64,000 nucleotides of DNA from Candidatus Thiodiazotropha sp. LNASS1. GTDB taxonomy: Bacteria; Pseudomonadota; Gammaproteobacteria; Chromatiales; Chromatiaceae. Both the position numbers and the translations under genes were made by a program. Shown here piece by piece: positions 19,267-26,652 of this stretch. The stretch covers positions 3,162,001 through 3,226,000 of the forward strand of contig NZ_OZ156465.1 of NCBI RefSeq assembly GCF_964212655.1, in the 5' to 3' direction. How positions within the stretch are numbered: the first letter of the stretch is position 1; every line of letters begins with the position of its first letter. The notes under the pieces were generated by a model, which saw only the letters and a list, made by a program, of their open reading frames with translations, was not told where the DNA came from and ran no database searches.

Positions 19267-20177
19267 CGGTGGGCCGGGTGGCGTTTGAAATCGTCGGGCA
19301 GGGTCTGACGGGTGATCTCCTCACAACCGGGTAGTGATTCCAGGTCGTGATCGATCTTGAAACGGCGCTTGTTGGTTGAGAAGTAGAGCTCTCCGTTTGG
19401 TGTAAGCAGTTCCAGGCAGGCGTCGATCAGACGTCGATGATCCCGTTGCACATCGAGGATCTCCAGCATCTTCTTGGAGTTGGAGAAACTGGGCGGGTCG
19501 AGGACGATGAGGCCGAACAGCCGTCGCTCACGCACGGCCCTTTCAAGATAGGCGAAGACGTCGGACCGTTCCAATTGATGGTCATCACCGGTGAAACCGT
19601 TAAGGGCCAGGTTGCGCCTGGTCCAGGCCTGATAGGTATTGGAGAGATCGACACTGGTGGTGGCCAGGGCGCCGCCCGCCGCGGCGAATACCGAGAAGCT
19701 GCCGGTATAGGCGAACAGGTTGAGCATGCGCCGGCCCTCGGCACGCCGGCGTATCATTTCTCGGGTCACTCGGTGGTCGAGAAAGAGTCCGGTATCGAGA
19801 TAGCTATGCAGATCGACCTCGAATTTCAGTCCACCCTCACTGACCATCAGGCGGTGGCCTGGCTGGCCGGTTTTTTCGTACTGGGCAAGCCCCCTTTGCC
19901 GCTGACGAGTCTTGAATGCCAGGGCCTGGCTTGGGATCTGCAAAGACTCGCGAATCGTCTCGCCTATGGCCTGTTCTTCCGCATCAGTCAGTGGTTCCCG
20001 GCCTTTGCGGGCAAAGATCTGGGCATGGACTTCACCTTCATACCAGTCAATGGCCAGAGGAAAATCAGGAATGTCCCGGTCATAGAGGCGGTAGCAACTG
20101 ATGCCGCGGCGGCGTGCCCACTTGCTCCAGTGGCGTTGGTTCTTGCGCAATCGGTTGCCGAAGTCGCCAAGTTTCAT
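19242..20177 (-). CDS. Stand-alone RlmK-type 23S rRNA methyltransferase
   Basis: A 311-residue class I SAM methyltransferase. It matches the C-terminal RlmK half of E. coli RlmKL, the 23S rRNA m7G2069 enzyme. Diagnostic pieces are NRLRKNQRHWSKWARR near the N-terminus, CYRLYDRDIPDFPLAID, DTGLFLDHR, LNLFAYTGSFSVFAAAGGA (SAM-binding) and LDPPSFSNS (catalytic loop). The RlmL half is absent, so it is a free RlmK domain. I chose the ATG at 20177, in a TGATG overlap with the DUF423 stop. A longer in-frame extension lies within DUF423 and is rejected. Confidence 0.85.
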   Translation of the reverse strand: MKLGDFGNRLRKNQRHWSKWARRRGISCYRLYDRDIPDFPLAIDWYEGEVHAQIFARKGREPLTDAEEQAIGETIRESLQIPSQALAFKTRQRQRGLAQYEKTGQPGHRLMVSEGGLKFEVDLHSYLDTGLFLDHRVTREMIRRRAEGRRMLNLFAYTGSFSVFAAAGGALATTSVDLSNTYQAWTRRNLALNGFTGDDHQLERSDVFAYLERAVRERRLFGLIVLDPPSFSNSKKMLEILDVQRDHRRLIDACLELLTPNGELYFSTNKRRFKIDHDLESLPGCEEITRQTLPDDFKRHPAHRCWIFRQT

Positions 20178-20554
20178 CAGTGAGGAATACGCCAGGCCGC
20201 CAGGGCGAGGGCGAACCATCCGATGATGAAGGCCGTACCGCCGAAAGGTGTGATCAAGCCCAGGCTGCGCACACCGCTGAGCGCCAGGATATAGAGACTG
20301 CCGGAGAAGAGCAGGATGCCGGCCAGAAACAGCCAGCCGGCGATGCTCAGGGCGCGCCCCGGGTAGTGCATGGCGAAGAGTCCTACACCGAACAGGGCCA
20401 GGGTATGCAGACCCTGATAGTGAACGGCCTTCTGCCACCATATCATGTGGTCGGGCGGCAGGCGGGCCTCCAGAGTGTGGGCGCCGAATGCGCCAAGTAT
20501 CACCAGCAGCATACCGCTGACTGCGGCGAGAATCAGGAAGGTGCGCGCCGTCAA
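20177..20554 (-). CDS. DUF423 family membrane protein
   Basis: A 125-residue membrane protein with four hydrophobic segments. It matches the DUF423/YgdD family by its GAFGAHTLEARL motif near residue 25, HYQGLHTLALFGVG in the middle and TPFGGTAFIIGW near the end. Function is unknown. Translation appears to start at a TTG that overlaps the preceding gene's stop (TTGA), and its own stop overlaps the rlmK-like start. Both overlaps point to translational coupling. Confidence 0.85.
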   Translation of the reverse strand: MTARTFLILAAVSGMLLVILGAFGAHTLEARLPPDHMIWWQKAVHYQGLHTLALFGVGLFAMHYPGRALSIAGWLFLAGILLFSGSLYILALSGVRSLGLITPFGGTAFIIGWFALALAAWRIPH

Positions 20555-21102
20555 CTTTTATTCCCCTCGAGTTGCCTGAGCTCCTCGAGAATACCCAGGA
20601 CTATGGCTTCGGTTTTGCTGTCCAAACGTTTGCAGAGCAGATCAGGATCGCGCTCGCCATTGATCAAAGGGCGGATCACAGCAGCCAGCCGGGCCATGGG
20701 GCCATCAACCTTACTCATCTGATCCGCCATCTCGGCGATGATCTGCAATGCCTGGGCATTACCGCTGCCGGCGGCGTGGATCATGGAGGCTAGACCGGGT
20801 GCAGCCATTGCCGGGTCGGGTTTTACATTCGGATCAGGCAGGGTGGAGGGGTCTTGCAAACCAAGCAGGATCGCCTCGATGATCACCTGATCCTCCTCGT
20901 CCAGACTATTCAACAGCTCTATATCCCGGCGGCCCTGGTCGAAGATCTTACGGATTGCCGCTACAAGCTCGGTCCAGCCATTCTCTATCGCTAAAGCCAT
21001 GAGTTGCTCGAACTCATCTTTATCATCAGGGTTGGATCCGGTTGTGACGACCTGATTGATAAAGGCGGCATGTACCGCCAGAATCTGCGCTCTCTTGTCC
21101 AT
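20551..21102 (-). CDS. Uncharacterised 183-residue protein
   Basis: I do not recognise the family. The protein is mostly helical and acidic, without signal peptide or membrane segment. It has a Pro/Asp-rich stretch (DPSTLPDPNVKPDPAM) in the middle. The C-terminal half (MADQMSKVDGPMARLAAVIRPLINGERDPD) is leucine- and alanine-rich, as in small helical adaptor domains. The ATG overlaps the stop of the upstream thioredoxin/HEAT gene by one base, so the two are likely made together and may interact. Confidence 0.75.
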   Translation of the reverse strand: MDKRAQILAVHAAFINQVVTTGSNPDDKDEFEQLMALAIENGWTELVAAIRKIFDQGRRDIELLNSLDEEDQVIIEAILLGLQDPSTLPDPNVKPDPAMAAPGLASMIHAAGSGNAQALQIIAEMADQMSKVDGPMARLAAVIRPLINGERDPDLLCKRLDSKTEAIVLGILEELRQLEGNKS

Positions 21103-21752
21103 CAGCTGTTTCCCCCGTTCAATAGCTCCAGTGATTCGTTTGCGATCTCCCTGACATCGGGATTGTCGTCGTCGAGCATTCCGCGCAACGGCTCTATGGC
21201 ATCACTGGAACGAGTCAGGCCCAGGTAGTGAGCGGCATCGGCACGCAAGGCGGCATCCGGTGATTGTGTCAGTTTCAGCAGGTCGGTTAAGGTTGACTGC
21301 CAGAGGGGTGTTCCCTGTAGATCCTCTGCAACAACGCCGATGCCGATACGCGCCACGATGGGAGTGGTGGGGGATCGCAACAGACCCAACAGCTCCGGCA
21401 TCGCATCGGGATTACGCTGCAACCAGGTGACCGCGGCATGGGCGCGCTGGGTTTCGAACAGGTGGATGAGATAGCTTGCCTTTCCTTCATCCCGATCTGT
21501 CATATCGATCCATCGCTCGAGTTCACCGAGTGACAGGACCCCCTCCAACTCGAAGCAGCCGATACGGGTCCAGGGGACGGTCCGTGTACCGAAACTCTGT
21601 GCGATCACCGGGTGTTGAATGATATTGACTGCTTCCAGACGGCCGATTCTGCCCTGTTTCAGCAGTTGGCTCAGATTTTGTAAAACCACGGGACAGTGAG
21701 CACAGCCGGGGGCCATCAGCAATAGGGCGTCTGGGGCATCTCTCTCGCTCAT
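21102..21752 (-). CDS. Thioredoxin-like/HEAT-repeat protein
   Basis: A 216-residue protein with two parts. Residues 1-80 look like a thioredoxin fold with the redox pair CAHC in APGCAHCPVVLQ and a cis-proline-like GTRTVPWTRIG. Residues about 110-215 contain HEAT-like repeats (LRADAAHYLGLTRSSDAIEPLRGMLDDDNPDVREIANESLELL). Such proteins can combine disulfide exchange with protein binding; the partner is unknown. I chose the ATG at 21752; a GTG six bases upstream is in frame. It is the first gene of a five-gene overlapping operon. Confidence 0.8.
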   Translation of the reverse strand: MSERDAPDALLLMAPGCAHCPVVLQNLSQLLKQGRIGRLEAVNIIQHPVIAQSFGTRTVPWTRIGCFELEGVLSLGELERWIDMTDRDEGKASYLIHLFETQRAHAAVTWLQRNPDAMPELLGLLRSPTTPIVARIGIGVVAEDLQGTPLWQSTLTDLLKLTQSPDAALRADAAHYLGLTRSSDAIEPLRGMLDDDNPDVREIANESLELLNGGNS

Positions 21753-22299
21753 GTGCACGCTCGAAAATCGGCCACTTTAACCTAAAAGGAGGGTTCTGCA
21801 AGTTTTTGACAACTTTAAAAATGGTTAATTAAAACCTGAAAATCCCTGGAATACCCAATCTATGCATATCTCCCTTGGGATAGTCGCCGCTACTCCGCAG
21901 TCGTTTCATATTCGGTCAATAAAAAGACCTTATTCAGTATATTGGCATTTTCTTTTTGATAAATAGGGGCTTACCAAACCAAGTAAAACAGTATGTTTTA
22001 CAAGGGGCTAGGATAATAAGCGGATTTTATACGCCCTCATTAAAAAACTGTTTGGCTAAAGGGGTTGTAAGGCATTAATGTTTGTCGCCCCGAGTCCAGC
22101 TTGCGCGCATGCGTGCGATGGAATGCCCGGCTGTGCGGCCTGGCTGAATCGGGTGTGAAACTAGGTTCGGACGCCATCGGGCACGGGCCAGGAGAGATAC
22201 TAAAGACTGACGCCGGGAATTGTCCGGGTGTGCTTGTAAAAGCTGCGGCATCTCACGGCGTCTGAATCACTGCAGTGAAACCCTTAGGAGATAAACACC
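21753..22299. other. Intergenic region and long 5' leader upstream of aprB
   Basis: No coding sequence is credible in these 547 bases. The left half is AT-rich and includes a promoter-like TTGACA at 21806-21811, with TTAAAA 17 bases downstream. The right half (about 22080-22280) is GC-rich with several short self-complementary stretches, for example CCGGGAATTGTCCGG at 22214-22228. It ends with TAGGAG eight bases before the aprB ATG. The change of composition suggests a structured leader RNA, but I could not fold it. Confidence 0.4.
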
Positions 22300-22773
22300 A
22301 TGCCTACATTTGTGCGTACTGAGAAGTGCGATGGCTGTAAAGGCCAGGACAGGACAGCTTGCATGTACATCTGTCCTCATGACCTGATGAAGCTGGATAA
22401 AGACGGCTCGGAAACAGGCCATGCCATGAAGTCGTTCAACCAAGAGCCTGAGCAGTGCTGGGAGTGCTACTCCTGCATCAAGATCTGCCCTCAGCAGGCT
22501 ATCGAAGCGCGTCCTTACGCTGATATCGTACCTCTGGGCGCCTCTGTACAGCCTCTGCGCGGTACCGATTCCATCATGTGGACCATCAAGTTCCGCAACG
22601 GTACCATGAAGCGCTTCAAGTTCCCGATCCGTACTACTCCTGAGGGTTCCATCGATCCCTATGGTGGTAAGCCTGCCGCTGATATAGCGAAGATCGGTGA
22701 GCCCGGTTTCTTCAATCACAACGAGCAGAACGGCTATCGTGCCGGCGACGCCAGTGAGCTGATCCGTAAATAA
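22300..22773 (+). CDS. aprB: Adenylylsulfate reductase beta subunit
   Basis: Iron-sulfur subunit of dissimilatory APS reductase, which in sulfur oxidisers runs in reverse, joining sulfite and AMP to give APS. The 157-residue protein carries two [4Fe-4S] cluster motifs. The first has Cys10, 13, 21 and 25 (CDGC...CMYIC) and the second Cys53, 56, 59 and 63 (CWECYSCIKIC). The C-terminal tail wraps AprA in known structures. A strong Shine-Dalgarno (TAGGAG) precedes the ATG. aprA follows after 50 bases. Confidence 0.97.
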   Translation: MPTFVRTEKCDGCKGQDRTACMYICPHDLMKLDKDGSETGHAMKSFNQEPEQCWECYSCIKICPQQAIEARPYADIVPLGASVQPLRGTDSIMWTIKFRNGTMKRFKFPIRTTPEGSIDPYGGKPAADIAKIGEPGFFNHNEQNGYRAGDASELIRK

Positions 22774-22823
22774 ATCGGATTCAGACAGATTTTTAGAAAC
22801 TAACGAAATTTGAGGAATTAAAA

Positions 22824-24809
22824 ATGGCTGAATTCGGAAATCCGGAAGTCGTCCAAGAAGAGGTAGACATCCTGCTGATCGGCGGTGGTATGGCCTGTAG
22901 TGGTGCCGCCTATGAGATCGGTCCATGGGTTGAGGCTGCCGGTGGCGACATCAAAGTTAAGCTGGTCGACAAGGCCGCTATGGATCGCTCTGGTGCGGTT
23001 GCCCAGGGTCTGTCTGCGATCAACACCTACATCGGTTCTGAGCAGGATCCTGCCGACTACGCCCGTATGGTCTCCAATGACCTGATGGGTATCACCCGCG
23101 ACGATCTGGCCTATGACCTGGGCCGTCACGTTGATGAGTCCGTTCATCTGTTCGAAGAGTGGGGCCTGCCCATTTGGAAAACTGACGAGAACGGTGAGCG
23201 ACACGACGGCTCCAAAGGCATGACCTCACTGAAGGACGGCGGCAAACCCGTACGTTCCGGTAAGTGGCAGATTATGATCAACGGCGAATCCTACAAATGG
23301 ATCGTCGCTGAAGCCGCGAAGAAAGCACTGGGCATGGACAACATCCAAGAGCGTATCTTCATCGTTAAGCTGGTTAACGACAAGAACGACAGCAACCGTA
23401 TCGCCGGTGCCGTCGGTTTCTCTGTGCGTGAGCACAAGCTGTATGTCTTCAAGGCGAAAGCCATTCTGCTGGCTGCCGGTGGTTGTGTGAACATCTTCCG
23501 TCCCCGCTCTGTGGGTGAGGGTCAGGGCCGTGCCTGGTACCCCGTATGGAACGCTGGTTCCACCTACGCCATGGCTGCCGAGGCCGGCGCTGAGCTGACC
23601 ATGATGGAAAACCGCTTCGTACCGACCCGTTTCAAAGACGGTTACGGTCCAGTCGGTGCCTGGTTCCTGCTCTTCAAATCCAAGGCCACCAACGCTTTTG
23701 GTGAAGTCTACATGGACCGCAACAAGGAGATGCTGGACGACTATCCTCCTTATGGTCAGGCTGCCGTTCCGGCATCTTGCCTGCGTAACCATCTGATGCT
23801 GAAAGAGATGAAAGAGGGTCGTGGTCCTATCTGGATGGATACCGTCACCGCGCTTGCCAACCTGCGTGAGACCCTGTCTCCTCGTGAGGTTAAGCATCTG
23901 GAAGCAGAAGCTTGGGAAGACTTCCTGGACATGTGTATCGGCCAGTGCGGTATCTGGGCGGGTGAAAACATCGAGCCTGAGAAGAAGAACTCTGAGCTGA
24001 TGCCGACCGAACCCTACCTGCTGGGTTCTCACTCCGGTTGCTGCGGCATCTGGACCTCCGGTCCTGAAGATGTTGGCGCACCTACCGAGGAGACCGAGGC
24101 TGGCGTGCCCGAGCACCTGCCTCAGGGCTGGAACTGGGGCTACCGTGGTATGACCACCGTGTCCGGTCTGTTCACCGCCGGTGACGGCGTGGGCGCATCC
24201 GGCCACAAGTTCTCTTCCGGTTCTCACGCAGAAGGCCGTATGGCTGCCAAGGCGATGGTCAAGTACGTCATGGACAACAAGGACTACAGCCCTGAGCTGG
24301 ACACCGATGTTGATTCCCTGATCGAAGAGATCTACCGTCCGGTCCGTAACTACCTTGAGCACAAGGACTACTCAACCGCAATCGATGTGAATCCCAATTA
24401 CATCACACCGCGGATGCTGCAGTTCCGCCTGCAGAAGGTTATGGATGAGTACGTTGCCGGTGTTGCTACCTACTACACCACCAATGAGCACATGTTGGAT
24501 CTGGCTGAGCAGAAGCTGGAAATGCTGAAGGAAGACGCTCTCAAGATGCGTGCGAAAGACCTCCACGAGCTGCTGCGTGCTTGGGAGAACTATCACCGCA
24601 TCCTGACTGCTGAAGCTCACATGAAACACATTCAGTTCCGTCAAGAGTCTCGTTATCCCGGTTTCTACTACCGCATGGATAAGAACTTTGTCGACGAAGA
24701 GAACTGGAAGTGCTTCGTGAACTCCATCTACGACAAAGAGACCAAAACCTACAAGTGCTTCAAGCGTGCACATGTAGACATCGTAGATAAGGCTAAGTTG
24801 TTCAAGTAA
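22824..24809 (+). CDS. aprA: Adenylylsulfate reductase alpha subunit
   Basis: FAD-containing catalytic subunit of APS reductase. The 661-residue protein starts with the dinucleotide-binding fold VDILLIGGGMACSGAAYE. Family signatures include MDRSGAVAQGLSAINTY, ENRFVPTRFKDGYGPVGAW and GLFTAGDGVGASGHKFSSGSHAEGR, which hold FAD and the substrate. The full length is normal. Codon use looks biased, as in highly expressed genes. Electrons are expected to pass from AprB to the QmoAB-HdrCB complex encoded at 38.9-44.1 kb. A terminator follows. Confidence 0.98.
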   Translation: MAEFGNPEVVQEEVDILLIGGGMACSGAAYEIGPWVEAAGGDIKVKLVDKAAMDRSGAVAQGLSAINTYIGSEQDPADYARMVSNDLMGITRDDLAYDLGRHVDESVHLFEEWGLPIWKTDENGERHDGSKGMTSLKDGGKPVRSGKWQIMINGESYKWIVAEAAKKALGMDNIQERIFIVKLVNDKNDSNRIAGAVGFSVREHKLYVFKAKAILLAAGGCVNIFRPRSVGEGQGRAWYPVWNAGSTYAMAAEAGAELTMMENRFVPTRFKDGYGPVGAWFLLFKSKATNAFGEVYMDRNKEMLDDYPPYGQAAVPASCLRNHLMLKEMKEGRGPIWMDTVTALANLRETLSPREVKHLEAEAWEDFLDMCIGQCGIWAGENIEPEKKNSELMPTEPYLLGSHSGCCGIWTSGPEDVGAPTEETEAGVPEHLPQGWNWGYRGMTTVSGLFTAGDGVGASGHKFSSGSHAEGRMAAKAMVKYVMDNKDYSPELDTDVDSLIEEIYRPVRNYLEHKDYSTAIDVNPNYITPRMLQFRLQKVMDEYVAGVATYYTTNEHMLDLAEQKLEMLKEDALKMRAKDLHELLRAWENYHRILTAEAHMKHIQFRQESRYPGFYYRMDKNFVDEENWKCFVNSIYDKETKTYKCFKRAHVDIVDKAKLFK

Positions 24810-24836
24810 TTCTTGACTGTTTAGTTGCTTAGGAGG

Positions 24837-24866
24837 GTCCGGGTACCGTGAGGTGCCCGGACTTTT
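24837..24866 (+). terminator. Terminator of aprBA
   Basis: An 11-bp stem (24837-24847 with 24852-24862, one T-G pair) closes a four-base loop and is followed by TTTTCCGTCTTT. It lies 28 bases past the aprA stop and separates aprBA from the downstream cysteine-cluster gene. Confidence 0.9.
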
Positions 24867-24998
24867 CCGTCTTTAATGCATGCTATTTGTGCAGTTTTTA
24901 AATGAACACATGTGTACGGTTATACTCTAAAGGCGAACCGTATCTGCAGTCCGCGACTTGGATTAATATTCAGCCGATTTCGATATCGGAGGCAGAGA

Positions 24999-25889
24999 AT
25001 GAGCGAAAAATTCGATATTCCTTTCAAAAGCAGTTTCGTACCTGCAGTGCTTGAGCCTGGCGCCAAGATCAAGTTCAACTGTCACAAGGGGGTTTCCTGC
25101 TTTAACGCCTGCTGCAAGCATGCGGATATACAGCTCACACCCTATGACATCCTGCGCCTGAAGGATAATCTGGGGATCAGTGTTACGGAGTTTCTCAAGG
25201 ACCACACGGTACCTTACGAGATGGATAAGGATGGTCTGCCGGGAGTGAAGCTTCGAACCGATAATGAGGGTGCCTGTCTGTTTGTCAATGATGAAGGCTG
25301 CAGTGTCTATAAGGATCGTCCGACAGCCTGCCGTTACTATCCGATCGGACACATGGCCATGCGCGAAGCGGGTTCCAGCGAGGACGAAGCGCGTTACTTT
25401 CTGATCAGAGAGGATCACTGTAAGGGACATGAGGAGGATAGGGAGATATTGGTCGACGAATACCGTAAAGAACAGGAGGTGGAGGTCTACGATCAGCTCA
25501 ATCGTGAATGGTTACAGCTGATGCTGAAAAAGAAATCTGCCGGTCCGGCAATCGGTCGGCCCTCGGATACCAGTCTGCAGTTCTTCTTCATGTGCTCCTA
25601 TGACACAGACCGCCTGCGTCGTTTCGTGCTGAGCGACTCCTTCAAGGCCTCATACGATCTGGATGAGAAGTTTTACCAGACCATGGAGAACGAGGATCTT
25701 GCCCTGATGCAGTTCGGCACCCGCCTGTTGAAGCAGGTTCTGTTCGGTGAGGTCACCATTCCGGTGAAAGACAATGCCACTGAAAAGCGTATAGAAGAGC
25801 GCAAAGAGATCCTGGAAATGCGCAGAAAGGCGGAGGTCGAACTGCATAAACAGAAACAGGAGCAGCAGATGAAGGATGCGTTGTCCTGA
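24999..25889 (+). CDS. YkgJ-family cysteine-cluster protein
   Basis: A 296-residue cytoplasmic protein. Its N-terminal Cys-rich region (Cys28, 34, 38 and 39, then CLF, GCS and TACRYYPI around 88-110) fits the YkgJ/Fe-S-oxidoreductase zinc- or iron-binding family. The C-terminus is a charged helical tail. The biochemical role is unknown. I chose the ATG at 24999 for its excellent Shine-Dalgarno (GGAGGCAGAGA) and because it removes a non-conserved leader. It follows aprBA on the same strand but behind a strong terminator, so it is probably a separate unit. Confidence 0.82.
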   Translation: MSEKFDIPFKSSFVPAVLEPGAKIKFNCHKGVSCFNACCKHADIQLTPYDILRLKDNLGISVTEFLKDHTVPYEMDKDGLPGVKLRTDNEGACLFVNDEGCSVYKDRPTACRYYPIGHMAMREAGSSEDEARYFLIREDHCKGHEEDREILVDEYRKEQEVEVYDQLNREWLQLMLKKKSAGPAIGRPSDTSLQFFFMCSYDTDRLRRFVLSDSFKASYDLDEKFYQTMENEDLALMQFGTRLLKQVLFGEVTIPVKDNATEKRIEERKEILEMRRKAEVELHKQKQEQQMKDALS

Positions 25890-25903
25890 ATATCTTGTAT
25901 TCA

Positions 25904-26140
25904 GTCCGCAAATGAACGCGAATCAACACAAATAATATCGTTTTCGTTCCCACGCTCCCGCGTGGGAACTCAACTCTCTCCCCCGCTATTCCATCTACCC
26001 TATGCATCCCCTCGCAGTGCGGGTGTGGCTTGCCGCAACGATGATTCCCATTCGTACTTTGCGTGACGATGCTTCCGGTGCGGCAAGCCGCACCCTACAT
26101 TGAGGTCAAAATTTGCGTTGATTCGCGTTCATTTGCGGAC
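25904..26140. repeat. MITE-like element with 30-base terminal inverted repeats
   Basis: Bases 25904-25933 begin GTCCGCAAATGAACGCGAAT, and 26111-26140 are their reverse complement with one mismatch. Inside lies a perfect hairpin GTTCCCACGC-TCCC-GCGTGGGAAC (25946-25969). A second self-complementary segment, GTGCGGCAAGCCGCAC, is near 26080. No coding sequence is contained. The same modules recur at 11073-11244. It resembles a small non-autonomous mobile element or a nested set of palindromic repeats. Confidence 0.75.
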
Positions 26141-26150
26141 AGTTTTTCTT

Positions 26151-26492
26151 TCATCCACTGTACAGCTGATCCGTTTTCGCCGCCATGATGAAATCGTTGC
26201 GATGAAGCCCTTTTATTTTGTGTGACCACCAGGTCACGGTGGTTTTCCCCCACTCGGTCAGCAGGGCAGGGTGGTGTCCCTCATCCTCCGCCAGCGCCCC
26301 GACCCTGTTGCTGAACTCGAGGCTGTCTACGAAGTTTTTGAATGGAAAAGTTTTTTCCAATTGCATAATCCCGTTCCGCACCTCGATATTCCAGTCGGGT
26401 ATGGTGCGTATCAGCTCCGCTAGCTCATCATCGCTGACTTTTGGCGCATCAGCGCGACAGGCCTCACACTTTTCCTCGGTCAACGCTGCCAT
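26151..26492 (-). CDS. phhB: Pterin-4a-carbinolamine dehydratase
   Basis: A 113-residue protein of the PCD/DCoH family, which dehydrates 4a-hydroxy-tetrahydropterin and regenerates the pterin cofactor of aromatic hydroxylases. The active-site motif [10 protein letters not shown] (tandem histidines) is present, followed by the conserved [20 protein letters not shown]. No phenylalanine hydroxylase is visible in the window. PCD is often found without one and may then serve another pterin pathway. It is a single gene, adjacent to the repeat element. Confidence 0.9.
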   Translation of the reverse strand: MAALTEEKCEACRADAPKVSDDELAELIRTIPDWNIEVRNGIMQLEKTFPFKNFVDSLEFSNRVGALAEDEGHHPALLTEWGKTTVTWWSHKIKGLHRNDFIMAAKTDQLYSG

Positions 26493-26652
26493 TGGGCGTT
26501 TCCTCTATTCGAATATGTCAGATATAGTTAGGTTAGGCAGGTGTCTCAAGCATTTGTGCATGGCACCTAAGTGGGATTATCATGCAGATTGCCGAGATAG
26601 CATACACAGAATCAATAGGGGAAAGCCGTGCTTCAGTGCGGCCTACAGATAA

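Noticed and set aside
20178-20441. N-terminal extension of the RlmK-like gene
   Set aside because: It is an alternate-frame reading of the DUF423 gene; conserved RlmK sequence begins at 20177.
21806-21834. Confident aprB promoter at TTGACA-N17-TTAAAA
   Set aside because: The -35 is good, but the -10 is weak and 470 bases from the gene in AT-rich DNA where such matches are common. Mentioned only within the leader entry.
23226-24362. Long frame opposite aprA
   Set aside because: aprA is certain in the other direction; the antisense translation has no motifs and no ribosome site.
25904-26140. CRISPR array
   Set aside because: The repeated motifs are inverted terminal repeats and hairpins; there is no regular repeat-spacer order here or anywhere else in the window.
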